Below, in pieces: positions 19,510-27,595 of a stretch of DNA of 64,000 bases. Source of the DNA: a candidate division TA06 bacterium 32_111 (GTDB lineage Bacteria > Hydrothermota > 32-111); contig LGFX01000001.1 in the NCBI GenBank assembly GCA_001508335.1, positions 124,001 through 188,000 of the forward strand, written 5' to 3'. The notes beneath the pieces were generated by a model. The model was not told the DNA's origin, ran no database searches, and saw only the letters and a list, made by a program, of their open reading frames with translations. A program made the translations under genes and the position numbers. Numbering within the stretch: the first letter of the stretch is position 1; every line of letters begins with the position of its first letter.

Positions 19510-21237
19510 ATGAACAGTGTTTATTTTTATTCAACAATAATATCTGTAATTTCGATATACATTTTAGGTAACCTTAGTCGAGTTTTGAGAAATATTTTTG
19601 TATTAATATTCTTTTCTTTTTCCTTTCTTTACTTTAGTTCAATAGATAATTCCATTTTCGTTTTAAAATTGTTTGGATTTGAATCTTTGAACCTCACTTT
19701 TTCCAAAACATCCTTCTCATTACCTTTTTTACTCGTTAACCACATTTTATTTTTCTTCTTTTTTTTGAGAGAGATGTTTCGTAATTTTAGGGAGAGCGAG
19801 AACAGTTACTTTATGAATATTTCTCTTGTTTTCGTATTATTGAACTTAATATTCGTTTCATCCGATTTTATAACGATCTATATATTTTTCGAACTTTTAT
19901 TTTTTCTTCTTGTAATAATGATTACGATAAATATAAACGATTATAAAAATAGCGAAAACATACTCCTTGTAAATCTTTTTGGAACCTTTATTCTCCTTGC
20001 AGTCATCGTTGTAATAACTTCAAGTAAAAAACTCCCCAACTATCCACCGATTTTTTATATTATTCTTTACATCTCTGTTGCATTAAGAACACTTGTTTTA
20101 CCTTTGAGTATTTTTTTAAAAAAAGAACTGGTTAGATCTGACCATAGTTTTATTGGTATTTTTATTCTATCAGTATTTCTATCAGGTTTTTTTGTAATGA
20201 TCTTTCTTTTTAAAAATTTTCTGTTCACTCAATATCATTTACCAGCCCTTTCTAAATTTTTTATATACATCTTTTTTCTTATAACATTACCTATATTTTC
20301 ATTCGATTTCTTAATCTCTAACGATACTAAAAGGACTATATTCAGTTTTGCAGGTTTAATTTTCGTCACCAATCTTCTTATATACCTTTATTATGCTGAT
20401 TTTTCATTAAAATATCTAATGAACTCACTTTTTTATTTCATACCCTTATCTTTTATTTTTATTTACTTTGATTATATAGAAGAGGAATTCAAAACTTCAA
20501 ATTTCAATTTTTTAGGGAACCTTTTTAAAATTAAACCTGTTTCTTCCACAGTTATATTTTTGTCCCTGATTTCATTATCATTTCTCTATCCAACTTCTGG
20601 TTATCTCCTTTTAAAAGATTCATTTTTTGATTCAGCTTATAATCCGTTTCCTATTTTTATAGTTTATTTGATATACTTCGTATTTTATTCATTGTTCTTT
20701 ATAAAAATTTTTTACCTTCTTTTCATCCAGAAAAATACAACAAGAGAGAATAAAATTACAAAAGAGTCGGAATTGATTTTATCTTTTTTATCCGTTCCTT
20801 TTTTAGTTTTATTTCTGTTTTCTGGAATTCTTTTATATGCATATGGAACTAGTCCACTATTATTCTTAATTATTTTCTTTCTTTTAACTTTTATATTTGT
20901 TTTGATTGTTTTAATTTTAAACGATCAGAACTGGAAGTATTCTTTTCTATCAACAAAAAATTCTGAAGAATACTTTTTTGTTCAAAATCGAAAAATAACT
21001 ATGATAGGTGATCTTTTGAATTCAAAATTCGATATATCTCTAAGTGAAACATTTTTAGAAAAAATAGTTGAAAAGACTGATGTAAATAAAATTTTTTATT
21101 TTTTAAAGAATTTTATTGATAATTTCAGTTTAACTCTTTTCAAACTCTATCAAAGGAGTTTCACTGCTTCTTTCTTCATTCTCTTGTTATTTTTAATTTT
21201 ATTTTTCACCTATCTTTTCTATAGAGGTTTTCTATGA
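19510..21237 (+). CDS. Antiporter-like subunit (NuoL/MrpA/MbxH' family)
   Basis: 575 aa, about 15 TM; conserved 'IYIFFELLFFLLVIM' TM5-like Glu motif. Confidence 0.7.
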   Translation: MNSVYFYSTIISVISIYILGNLSRVLRNIFVLIFFSFSFLYFSSIDNSIFVLKLFGFESLNLTFSKTSFSLPFLLVNHILFFFFFLREMFRNFRESENSYFMNISLVFVLLNLIFVSSDFITIYIFFELLFFLLVIMITININDYKNSENILLVNLFGTFILLAVIVVITSSKKLPNYPPIFYIILYISVALRTLVLPLSIFLKKELVRSDHSFIGIFILSVFLSGFFVMIFLFKNFLFTQYHLPALSKFFIYIFFLITLPIFSFDFLISNDTKRTIFSFAGLIFVTNLLIYLYYADFSLKYLMNSLFYFIPLSFIFIYFDYIEEEFKTSNFNFLGNLFKIKPVSSTVIFLSLISLSFLYPTSGYLLLKDSFFDSAYNPFPIFIVYLIYFVFYSLFFIKIFYLLFIQKNTTRENKITKESELILSFLSVPFLVLFLFSGILLYAYGTSPLLFLIIFFLLTFIFVLIVLILNDQNWKYSFLSTKNSEEYFFVQNRKITMIGDLLNSKFDISLSETFLEKIVEKTDVNKIFYFLKNFIDNFSLTLFKLYQRSFTASFFILLLFLILFFTYLFYRGFL

Positions 21238-21998
21238 AAATTTTTATGGATTTTATCTTTTTTTATTTTTTAAACTTTGTTATAATTTTTTGGATTGAAA
21301 AATATTTTATTACCAAGATATCAAGAATGGAAATAGAGTTTATAATTTTTCCAGAAATCAATCTATTAAAAAGGAATAGGTACCATTACCTTTTAAAAAT
21401 ATTTTTTAATGTTATTTTTTTACTAATTGCTTATCTCTTTTTGTACATTTTTGTTGCTAAAACTTTTACCTTTACTTTAAGTTTTATATTCTTAATACTT
21501 CTCTACATCTTTTTTTTAAAAATTAGAAACACTCAGATTTGTTTTCATCAGGAAATAGTAAGAGAGATAGAAATTTTATTATTCGCATCCGTTGTAATTT
21601 TTTGCTCTCTTTATGCTTTGAATTATGTGCCGACAAACAACTCCTCTGTTTTGAAAATTCTTATTTTTTTAATAAGTCTCCCTGCCTTGTTTGTTTTAAA
21701 CGGTAACAATATAAATAGAGAACAACTGCATTACCTAATTGAGAGCGAAAGGATAGTTTTAGAAAGTTTAAACACAATTTTTTTTACATTCGTAAACTTG
21801 TTTTTCATTTTTTATTTTTTAGGTAAAACAATAGATTTGATAACACTCTCCATCCATGTTTTCGTTTTTAGAATTTTTTTATACCTTTTGAATATTGTTT
21901 TTGTTAGTTTCTCCAAGAATTTAATATATTATATTTTATCTGTATCATTCTCCTTAATCATTCTTATAAACATTTTAATAAAATATGTTATACGGTAA
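21234..21998 (+). CDS. NuoH/MbxM-like membrane subunit
   Basis: 254 aa, about 7 TM; position between antiporter and NuoB-like genes. Confidence 0.6.
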   Translation: MKIFMDFIFFYFLNFVIIFWIEKYFITKISRMEIEFIIFPEINLLKRNRYHYLLKIFFNVIFLLIAYLFLYIFVAKTFTFTLSFIFLILLYIFFLKIRNTQICFHQEIVREIEILLFASVVIFCSLYALNYVPTNNSSVLKILIFLISLPALFVLNGNNINREQLHYLIESERIVLESLNTIFFTFVNLFFIFYFLGKTIDLITLSIHVFVFRIFLYLLNIVFVSFSKNLIYYILSVSFSLIILINILIKYVIR

Positions 21999-22350
21999 AG
22001 TTAATTTAAAATACAAAATTTTCGGCTCTGGATGCTGTGTCGATATTTTTTATTCTCTTGATTCGGAGTATTATAAATCTAAAAAGATTTTACTTGAAAG
22101 GACTGAATCTTTAGAAGATGCTGATATTATTATTTTGTATGGTTGTTTCAGTCAGAGTTTGTTTCAATTTATCAAGGATGAGGTTTTCAATAGTTCCAAA
22201 AGAAAAATTTATGTTGGTAATTTTACTTTCATGGAAGATCAAATGAAGGATGAAATTGTTAGAAATGTTGATCATACTATTTTAGGCTGTCCAGTGGATT
22301 CCAAAAGTCTAATAGAATTTTTTGAAAGGGAATTTTATGGAAGAGAATAA
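21985..22350 (+). CDS. NuoB/MbxJ-like Fe-S subunit
   Basis: 'FGSGCCVDIF', 'ADIIILYGCFSQSL', 'KIYVGNFTF', 'ILGCPVD' align with the small subunit of group 4 hydrogenases/complex I. Confidence 0.72.
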   Translation: MLYGKVNLKYKIFGSGCCVDIFYSLDSEYYKSKKILLERTESLEDADIIILYGCFSQSLFQFIKDEVFNSSKRKIYVGNFTFMEDQMKDEIVRNVDHTILGCPVDSKSLIEFFEREFYGRE

Positions 22351-22768
22351 ATACGCTGATAGCACTTTCCTGCTTAGGGATATTAAGGATTTAATAACTG
22401 ATAATATTAGTTTAATAGGTGATTCTATCTACTTTAAACTTGAGGAAAAAAAGGTGTTAACATACACATTAAATTTTTTATTCAACAAATGGAATTTTAA
22501 ATACCTTTCAACTATAGTTGTAATTGAAAAGGAAAATGGTTTCGAATTAAAGTATATTATAAATTCAACCACAGTTAAACAAAATGTTATTGTTGAAGTT
22601 TTTCTTGGTAAAACTAAACCTGTCTTCACATCTATAGATATGATATATCCAGTTGCTGCAATATTTGAAAAAGAGATAAATAAAAAATATGGGATCATTT
22701 TTGAAGGTAATCCAGAAACAAAGAATATTGTTTCAAACTATATTGAAGTATCAGGGGAGGATTCGTGA
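22322..22768 (+). CDS. NuoC/MbxK-like subunit
   Basis: 148 aa soluble protein; 'TSIDMIYPVAAIFEKEINKKYGIIFEGNPETKN' resembles the NuoC C-terminal region. Confidence 0.68.
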   Translation: MKGNFMEENKYADSTFLLRDIKDLITDNISLIGDSIYFKLEEKKVLTYTLNFLFNKWNFKYLSTIVVIEKENGFELKYIINSTTVKQNVIVEVFLGKTKPVFTSIDMIYPVAAIFEKEINKKYGIIFEGNPETKNIVSNYIEVSGEDS

Positions 22769-23874
22769 GAAAAAAGTTTCCTTTCATAGTTAATCGTATT
22801 TCAACTGAGGTAGCACTGGGAAACATAACTTTCGAATTCAACCTTGATAACTTTTCCTTCAAAGATCTTGATTTAAATTTTGAAAATGAAAGAAAAAATA
22901 GAAACATATTTTTAAAAGGGAAATCTATCAAAAGTTCAACAAAATTGATACCTAAACTTTCTTTTGTTCAATCCCATCATTTTCAAGAAGTTTTCTCCTT
23001 AGCAGTTGAGGACATTTACAATGTGCAAATTCCCGATAGGGCAAAAATTTTAAGAATGATTATACTTGAAATTGAGAGGATATCAGCATCCCTTTTATTC
23101 CTTTCAGCCATTTCATCATCTCTTGGTTTTCATACATTCAGATACTGGGTTTTAAAGGATAGGGAGATGTTGCTATCTATTTTAAAGACATTTAAAAAGG
23201 ACGAAAATATTCTAACAGACCTTATCGTTCCCGGTGGTATAAAGAAAACTATATACAATTCTGAAATAGAAAGAATGAGTGAATTTTTAGAAAAGTATTT
23301 TAAAAGGATTCTTCTCGATTATGAAAAAATCTTTTTTAAAAATATTGCACTCATCTCGAAAACGAGAAATTTTGGGATATTCGAAAAGGAGATACTAAAA
23401 AAGAATAATGCCACTGGTTTACTTTTAAGAAGTTGTGGCATAAAATTCGATCTTAGAAAAAATGCTCCCTATGAGATGTATGACAAAGTAGAATTCCCAA
23501 TCTACAATTTTGAAATTTCCGATCTTTATAACAGAATATTATCTCTTTACCTTGAAATTAAAAATTCCATAACAATAATCGAATCCTCATTAAAACTACT
23601 TAATGAAACCTCACCTGAAGATTTCTTGGAGAAGATAGATTATGGAGAAAAGATGGGGAAAAGATTCTCGTTCAAAAGGATAGAAGGTGTTAATGGTGAA
23701 CTTTCTATATATCTTGAAGTTAACGATTCAAAGATAGAACACATAAAGTTCACCTCACCATCATTCATAAATGGTCTTCTTCTAATTAACAAACTGGAGG
23801 GAGATTATAAACCTTTCGATATACCTGTGATTTACTCTTCACTATTTATTGTCCCTATGGAGGTATACCTATGA
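22765..23874 (+). CDS. NuoD/MbxL-like ([NiFe]-hydrogenase large-subunit fold) protein
   Basis: 'KLSFVQSHHFQEVFSLAVEDIYNVQIPDRAKILRMIILEIERISASLLFLSAISSSLGF' aligns with 'RICGICS..H...A.E.....P.RA...R....EL.RI..HL'. Confidence 0.8.
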   Translation: MRKKFPFIVNRISTEVALGNITFEFNLDNFSFKDLDLNFENERKNRNIFLKGKSIKSSTKLIPKLSFVQSHHFQEVFSLAVEDIYNVQIPDRAKILRMIILEIERISASLLFLSAISSSLGFHTFRYWVLKDREMLLSILKTFKKDENILTDLIVPGGIKKTIYNSEIERMSEFLEKYFKRILLDYEKIFFKNIALISKTRNFGIFEKEILKKNNATGLLLRSCGIKFDLRKNAPYEMYDKVEFPIYNFEISDLYNRILSLYLEIKNSITIIESSLKLLNETSPEDFLEKIDYGEKMGKRFSFKRIEGVNGELSIYLEVNDSKIEHIKFTSPSFINGLLLINKLEGDYKPFDIPVIYSSLFIVPMEVYL

Positions 23875-24245
23875 TAGATCTTGTTGGTTTTCTTGAAACT
23901 TTTTTTCAGTTAAAGTATATTGTTAGGAGCGAAAGAAGGGAATTTTTATTTGATGGAAAAAATGATATAACTTTTCCTTCTCTTGATAAAGGGAAGTGCA
24001 ACATGTGTAAAGTTTGTGTTGATATCTGCCCAACTAAAAGTTTAAAAGTGGATGAAGGTCTTCTTCTTTTTGATATTACAAAATGTATAGTTTGTTCCCT
24101 ATGTATAGAAGAATGCCCTAACGATGCTTTATCGAAGGGCACCTTTAAAAGGATAATTTTGAATGATGAAGGTGATATCAAAAAATATTCTGAAAAAATA
24201 TTTTTTAAAAAGGAGTTAAAAGATGTTGATCAAATTGAAAGATAA
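23871..24245 (+). CDS. 2x[4Fe-4S] ferredoxin-like subunit (NuoI/MbxN)
   Basis: CNMCKVCVDICP and CIVCSLCIEECP. Confidence 0.9.
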   Translation: MIDLVGFLETFFQLKYIVRSERREFLFDGKNDITFPSLDKGKCNMCKVCVDICPTKSLKVDEGLLLFDITKCIVCSLCIEECPNDALSKGTFKRIILNDEGDIKKYSEKIFFKKELKDVDQIER

Positions 24246-24741
24246 AGAACCTAAAAGACCTTTTTATTGCTCAGAAAACGCTGTTCTTATAGGTGATGTT
24301 AGATGTAAAGAGTATTCATCGGTCTGGTTCAATTCCGTTTTAAGGGGAGATATAAATTATGTAGAGGTTGGGAGGTATTCGAATATTCAGGATCTTTCAG
24401 TGTGCCACGTTACTTTCGAATTGCCATGCATAATAGGTGATTATGTTACAGTTGGACATAATGCGGTTTTGCATGGATGTAATATTTCCAACTATGTTCT
24501 TGTTGGAATGGGTAGTGTTATTCTTGATGGTGCAAATATTGGTGAAGGTAGTATAATTGCAGCCGGGACAGTTGTTAAGGAAAATAGCATTATACCTCCA
24601 TTTTCTCTTGTAGCTGGGGTTCCAGGGCAAGTAAAAAAAACTCTTCCGAAGAGTATAATTGAAGATTTAAAAAAACATGCTGAATCCTATTTTGAATTTG
24701 CAAAATCTATTAAAGAGAATGGAGAAATTCTAAAATATTGA
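24223..24741 (+). CDS. Gamma-carbonic-anhydrase-like left-handed beta-helix protein
   Basis: Hexapeptide repeats; three His in canonical spacing 'VCHVT', 'VGHNAVLHGC'. Confidence 0.9.
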   Translation: MLIKLKDKEPKRPFYCSENAVLIGDVRCKEYSSVWFNSVLRGDINYVEVGRYSNIQDLSVCHVTFELPCIIGDYVTVGHNAVLHGCNISNYVLVGMGSVILDGANIGEGSIIAAGTVVKENSIIPPFSLVAGVPGQVKKTLPKSIIEDLKKHAESYFEFAKSIKENGEILKY

Positions 24742-24765
24742 CTTAAAAAACATTAAAGTTATAAT
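24738..24765 (+). promoter_or_regulatory. Promoter of RNase P RNA gene
   Basis: TTGACT - 16 nt - TATAAT, 7 nt upstream of rnpB 5' end. Confidence 0.75.
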
Positions 24766-24771
24766 AAATAT

Positions 24772-25097
24772 GTGGGTAGATGCTGGCTACAAGTTTTTAC
24801 TTGAGGAAAGTCCGAACTCCACAGGGCAGGATGCCGGGTAACTCCCGGAGAGCGAAAGCTCATGGAAAGTGCAACAGAAAACAAACCGCCTGTGTAAACA
24901 GGTAAGGGTGAAAAGGTGAGGTAAGAGCTCACCATCTGTTCAGGTAACTGAGCGGATTGGCAAACCCCATCCGGAGCAAGATCAAACAGAGGTTGGCTTG
25001 CCCGGCTTAAACCTCGGGTAGATCGCTTAAGATGGCTGGTAACAACCATCTTAGATAGATTGCCAGTTGAACAGAATTCGGCTTACAGTCTACCCAC
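24772..25097 (+). ncRNA. rnpB: RNase P RNA, bacterial class A-like
   Basis: Terminal pairing GTGGGTAGA/TCTACCCAC; conserved 'GAGGAAAGTCCGAACTCCACAGGGCAGGATGCCGGGTAACTCCCGG' and 'AGAGTGCAACAGAAA'-like core 'AAAGTGCAACAGAAAACAAACCGCC'; 3' 'AGATAGATTGCCAGTTGAACAGAATTCGGCTTACAG'. Confidence 0.97.
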
Positions 25098-25119
25098 AAA
25101 TTTAAAGTTCGGAGGTCAT

Positions 25120-26415
25120 TTGAAGTATCAACAAGTTGATGAACTTAAAGATCTTATCGGTGAAGAGGTAGAGTTAAAAGGTTGGGTTTACAATACCCGT
25201 TCAAGTGGTAAGATTTCCTTTTTACTTTTCAGGGATGGAAGTGGAATAGTTCAGGCTGTTCTATACCATCCAAACCACAATGAAGAGATAATCAAAAGAT
25301 TCGATGAGTTGACTCAGGAAACCAGTTTGATACTTTGGGGAAAAGTCAGAGAGGATAAGAGAGCCCCATCTGGAGTTGAACTGGACATAATAGATTTTAA
25401 AATAATTTCACCTTCAGTTGATTACCCAATTTCTCCAAAGGAACATGGGGTTGACTTTCTGCAATCTAACAGACATCTCTGGTTAAGATCAAAAAAACAG
25501 GCAGCTATAATGAGGGTAAGGAGTGATGTGGTTTTTTATTCGAGAGAGTTTTTCAACAACAGAAAATTTTTATGCATAGATGCTCCAATTTTTACCCCTT
25601 CCGCATGTGAGGGGACAACAACACTTTTTGAAGTGAACTATTTTGATGAGAAGAAAGTTTACCTTTCACAATCAGGGCAACTTTACATGGAAGCAGCAGC
25701 ATTGGCTTATGGAAAGGTTTACTGTTTTGGGCCAGCCTTTAGGGCTGAAAAATCTAAAACAAGAAGGCATCTTACTGAGTTCTGGCAGATAGAACCTGAG
25801 GTTGCTTTTTTTGATATCAATGATGACATGGAACTTGCTGAAGACCTCGTTATTTACCTTGTAGAAAAGATACTTGAAAGAAGGCAGGAAGATTTAAAAA
25901 TACTTGAAAGGGATATAAAACCTCTTGAAAATGTTAAGAAACCTTTCTACAGGATTTCTTATGAAGAGGCAATAAAAATTTTGAACAGAAAAGGTATAGA
26001 TATAAAGTTTGGAGAAGATTTCGGTGCACCTGATGAGGCAGCACTTTCATCTGAATTCGATAGACCTGTTTTTGTTCATAGATATCCTGCTGAAATTAAA
26101 GCTTTCTATATGAAAAGAGATAAGGATAGACCAGATCTTGCCCTGGGATTCGATATGTTGGCAGGAGAAGGTTACGGAGAAACAATAGGTGGAGGGCAAA
26201 GAGAGGATGACTATGAAACACTTTTGAAAAGGATAGAGGAACATAAACTGCCTATAGATAATTTCAAATGGTATCTTGACCTTAGAAAATATGGTTCCGT
26301 TCCACATGCTGGTTTTGGTCTTGGCATAGAGAGGTTTGTTCAATGGGTTACCAGAACACAACATATAAGAGAGGTTATCCCATTCGCAAGAACTCTCGAT
26401 AGAACTGAACCTTAA
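25120..26415 (+). CDS. asnS: Asparaginyl-tRNA synthetase (class II)
   Basis: OB-fold N-terminus, 'FRAEKSKTRRHLTEFWQIEPEVAF', 'GGGQREDDYE', 'GFGLGIERFVQWVT'. Start set to TTG 25120 after GGAGGT; the supplied ATG 25060 lies inside rnpB. Confidence 0.9.
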   Translation: MKYQQVDELKDLIGEEVELKGWVYNTRSSGKISFLLFRDGSGIVQAVLYHPNHNEEIIKRFDELTQETSLILWGKVREDKRAPSGVELDIIDFKIISPSVDYPISPKEHGVDFLQSNRHLWLRSKKQAAIMRVRSDVVFYSREFFNNRKFLCIDAPIFTPSACEGTTTLFEVNYFDEKKVYLSQSGQLYMEAAALAYGKVYCFGPAFRAEKSKTRRHLTEFWQIEPEVAFFDINDDMELAEDLVIYLVEKILERRQEDLKILERDIKPLENVKKPFYRISYEEAIKILNRKGIDIKFGEDFGAPDEAALSSEFDRPVFVHRYPAEIKAFYMKRDKDRPDLALGFDMLAGEGYGETIGGGQREDDYETLLKRIEEHKLPIDNFKWYLDLRKYGSVPHAGFGLGIERFVQWVTRTQHIREVIPFARTLDRTEP

Positions 26416-26435
26416 AATTTTAATAAGGAGGAAAA

Positions 26436-27587
26436 ATGAAAAAACTCACTCTTCTTCTTTTCATTTTATCTATTTTTTTCAACATCTTCGCTTTGAAAAT
26501 TAATGAGTTTGTTGTAACTCCAACCAGTGCTGAAAAGATTGAACTTTACAATGATGGAACTTCTGATGTTGATGTTACAGGTTTTACACTTTATATAAAA
26601 GGAACAAGTTCAACTTCAAGCACAACCTTTAAAACTTACACGATTCCAGCAGGGGGCTATAAAGCCTTTGACCTTGGAACCACAGATTTTAACGATTCTT
26701 TAGGGCTTCCGAACGATGGTGCAATAATTATAATAAAAGATGGTTCTGACAATCTTATAGATTCTGTTGGGTATGGTGATCTTGGCCCAGCTCCTGCACC
26801 TATATACAATTTTTCTGCAGCAAGAATAGATAATACAGGTGATAATGCTTTAGATTTCAATATGGATTTTTCTCCAACGATGGGAAGTGCTAACGATTGT
26901 CCTGCAAATTTGCTTGGGGAAGGAACTGTTTTTATAAATGAAGTTTACCCATCAGATTCAAACGATAATTCAACTTCAGTTATTGAATATGTTGAACTTT
27001 ACAACAATTCCAATACACCTGTTGATATTAGTAACTGGGTTATAGTTTGTGATGATGATTATTATGTTCCATCTGGAACATCTATACCTGCATACGGTTA
27101 CTATGTTTTGTACGATTCCTCCTTCCCTTCGTATTTTTATCTTGATGCTTATAGGGATAATATATACCTTTACAACAATCTTGGAAACAGGATAGATCAG
27201 GTTGGATGGCACACAATTCCTGCCGATTCATCCTTCTCTGTTATTCCAAATGGAGTAAGAACGTTCTTTAAAGGTTATGATGAGATAACTTCTGTAGATT
27301 TCAAGATAGATAAACAAACTCCCGAAGCGATGAACGCAATAGAAGAATTTTTGAACAAAGAGAATACAGTTAAAGATATAAAAGTTTACTCATTGAGTGG
27401 AATTGGAATTAGAGTAGAATGCGAAAATAACAAATCTGGGTCAATAAAAATTATTGATGGTTCCGGAAGAGTTATATACTCATCATTTTTGAAAAACATG
27501 ATTTTTGCAGCAAAATCAGGCATATATTTTGTAAAAATTGAGAGTGAAGGTAAAACTTCAACATATAAAGTTAATCTGATAAAATAG
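26436..27587 (+). CDS. Secreted lamin-tail-domain protein with T9SS type A-like C-terminus
   Basis: Two LTD modules ('KINEFVVTPTSAEKIELYNDG', 'VFINEVYPSDSND..IEYVELYN'); C-terminus 'GSIKIIDGSGRVIYSS...SGIYFVKIESEGKTSTYKVNLIK'. Confidence 0.8.
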   Translation: MKKLTLLLFILSIFFNIFALKINEFVVTPTSAEKIELYNDGTSDVDVTGFTLYIKGTSSTSSTTFKTYTIPAGGYKAFDLGTTDFNDSLGLPNDGAIIIIKDGSDNLIDSVGYGDLGPAPAPIYNFSAARIDNTGDNALDFNMDFSPTMGSANDCPANLLGEGTVFINEVYPSDSNDNSTSVIEYVELYNNSNTPVDISNWVIVCDDDYYVPSGTSIPAYGYYVLYDSSFPSYFYLDAYRDNIYLYNNLGNRIDQVGWHTIPADSSFSVIPNGVRTFFKGYDEITSVDFKIDKQTPEAMNAIEEFLNKENTVKDIKVYSLSGIGIRVECENNKSGSIKIIDGSGRVIYSSFLKNMIFAAKSGIYFVKIESEGKTSTYKVNLIK

Positions 27588-27595
27588 GAGTTATT

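Noticed and set aside
22765-23874. Calling the complex-I-like operon a group 4 [NiFe] hydrogenase
   Set aside because: Large-subunit homologue lacks both CxxC motifs, so hydrogenase activity is not supportable
24759-25049. Minus-strand 96-aa ORF
   Set aside because: Lies across RNase P RNA; no coding support
25060-25119. Extended N-terminus of asnS from the ATG at 25060
   Set aside because: Overlaps the conserved 3' end of RNase P RNA; SD plus TTG at 25120 is better
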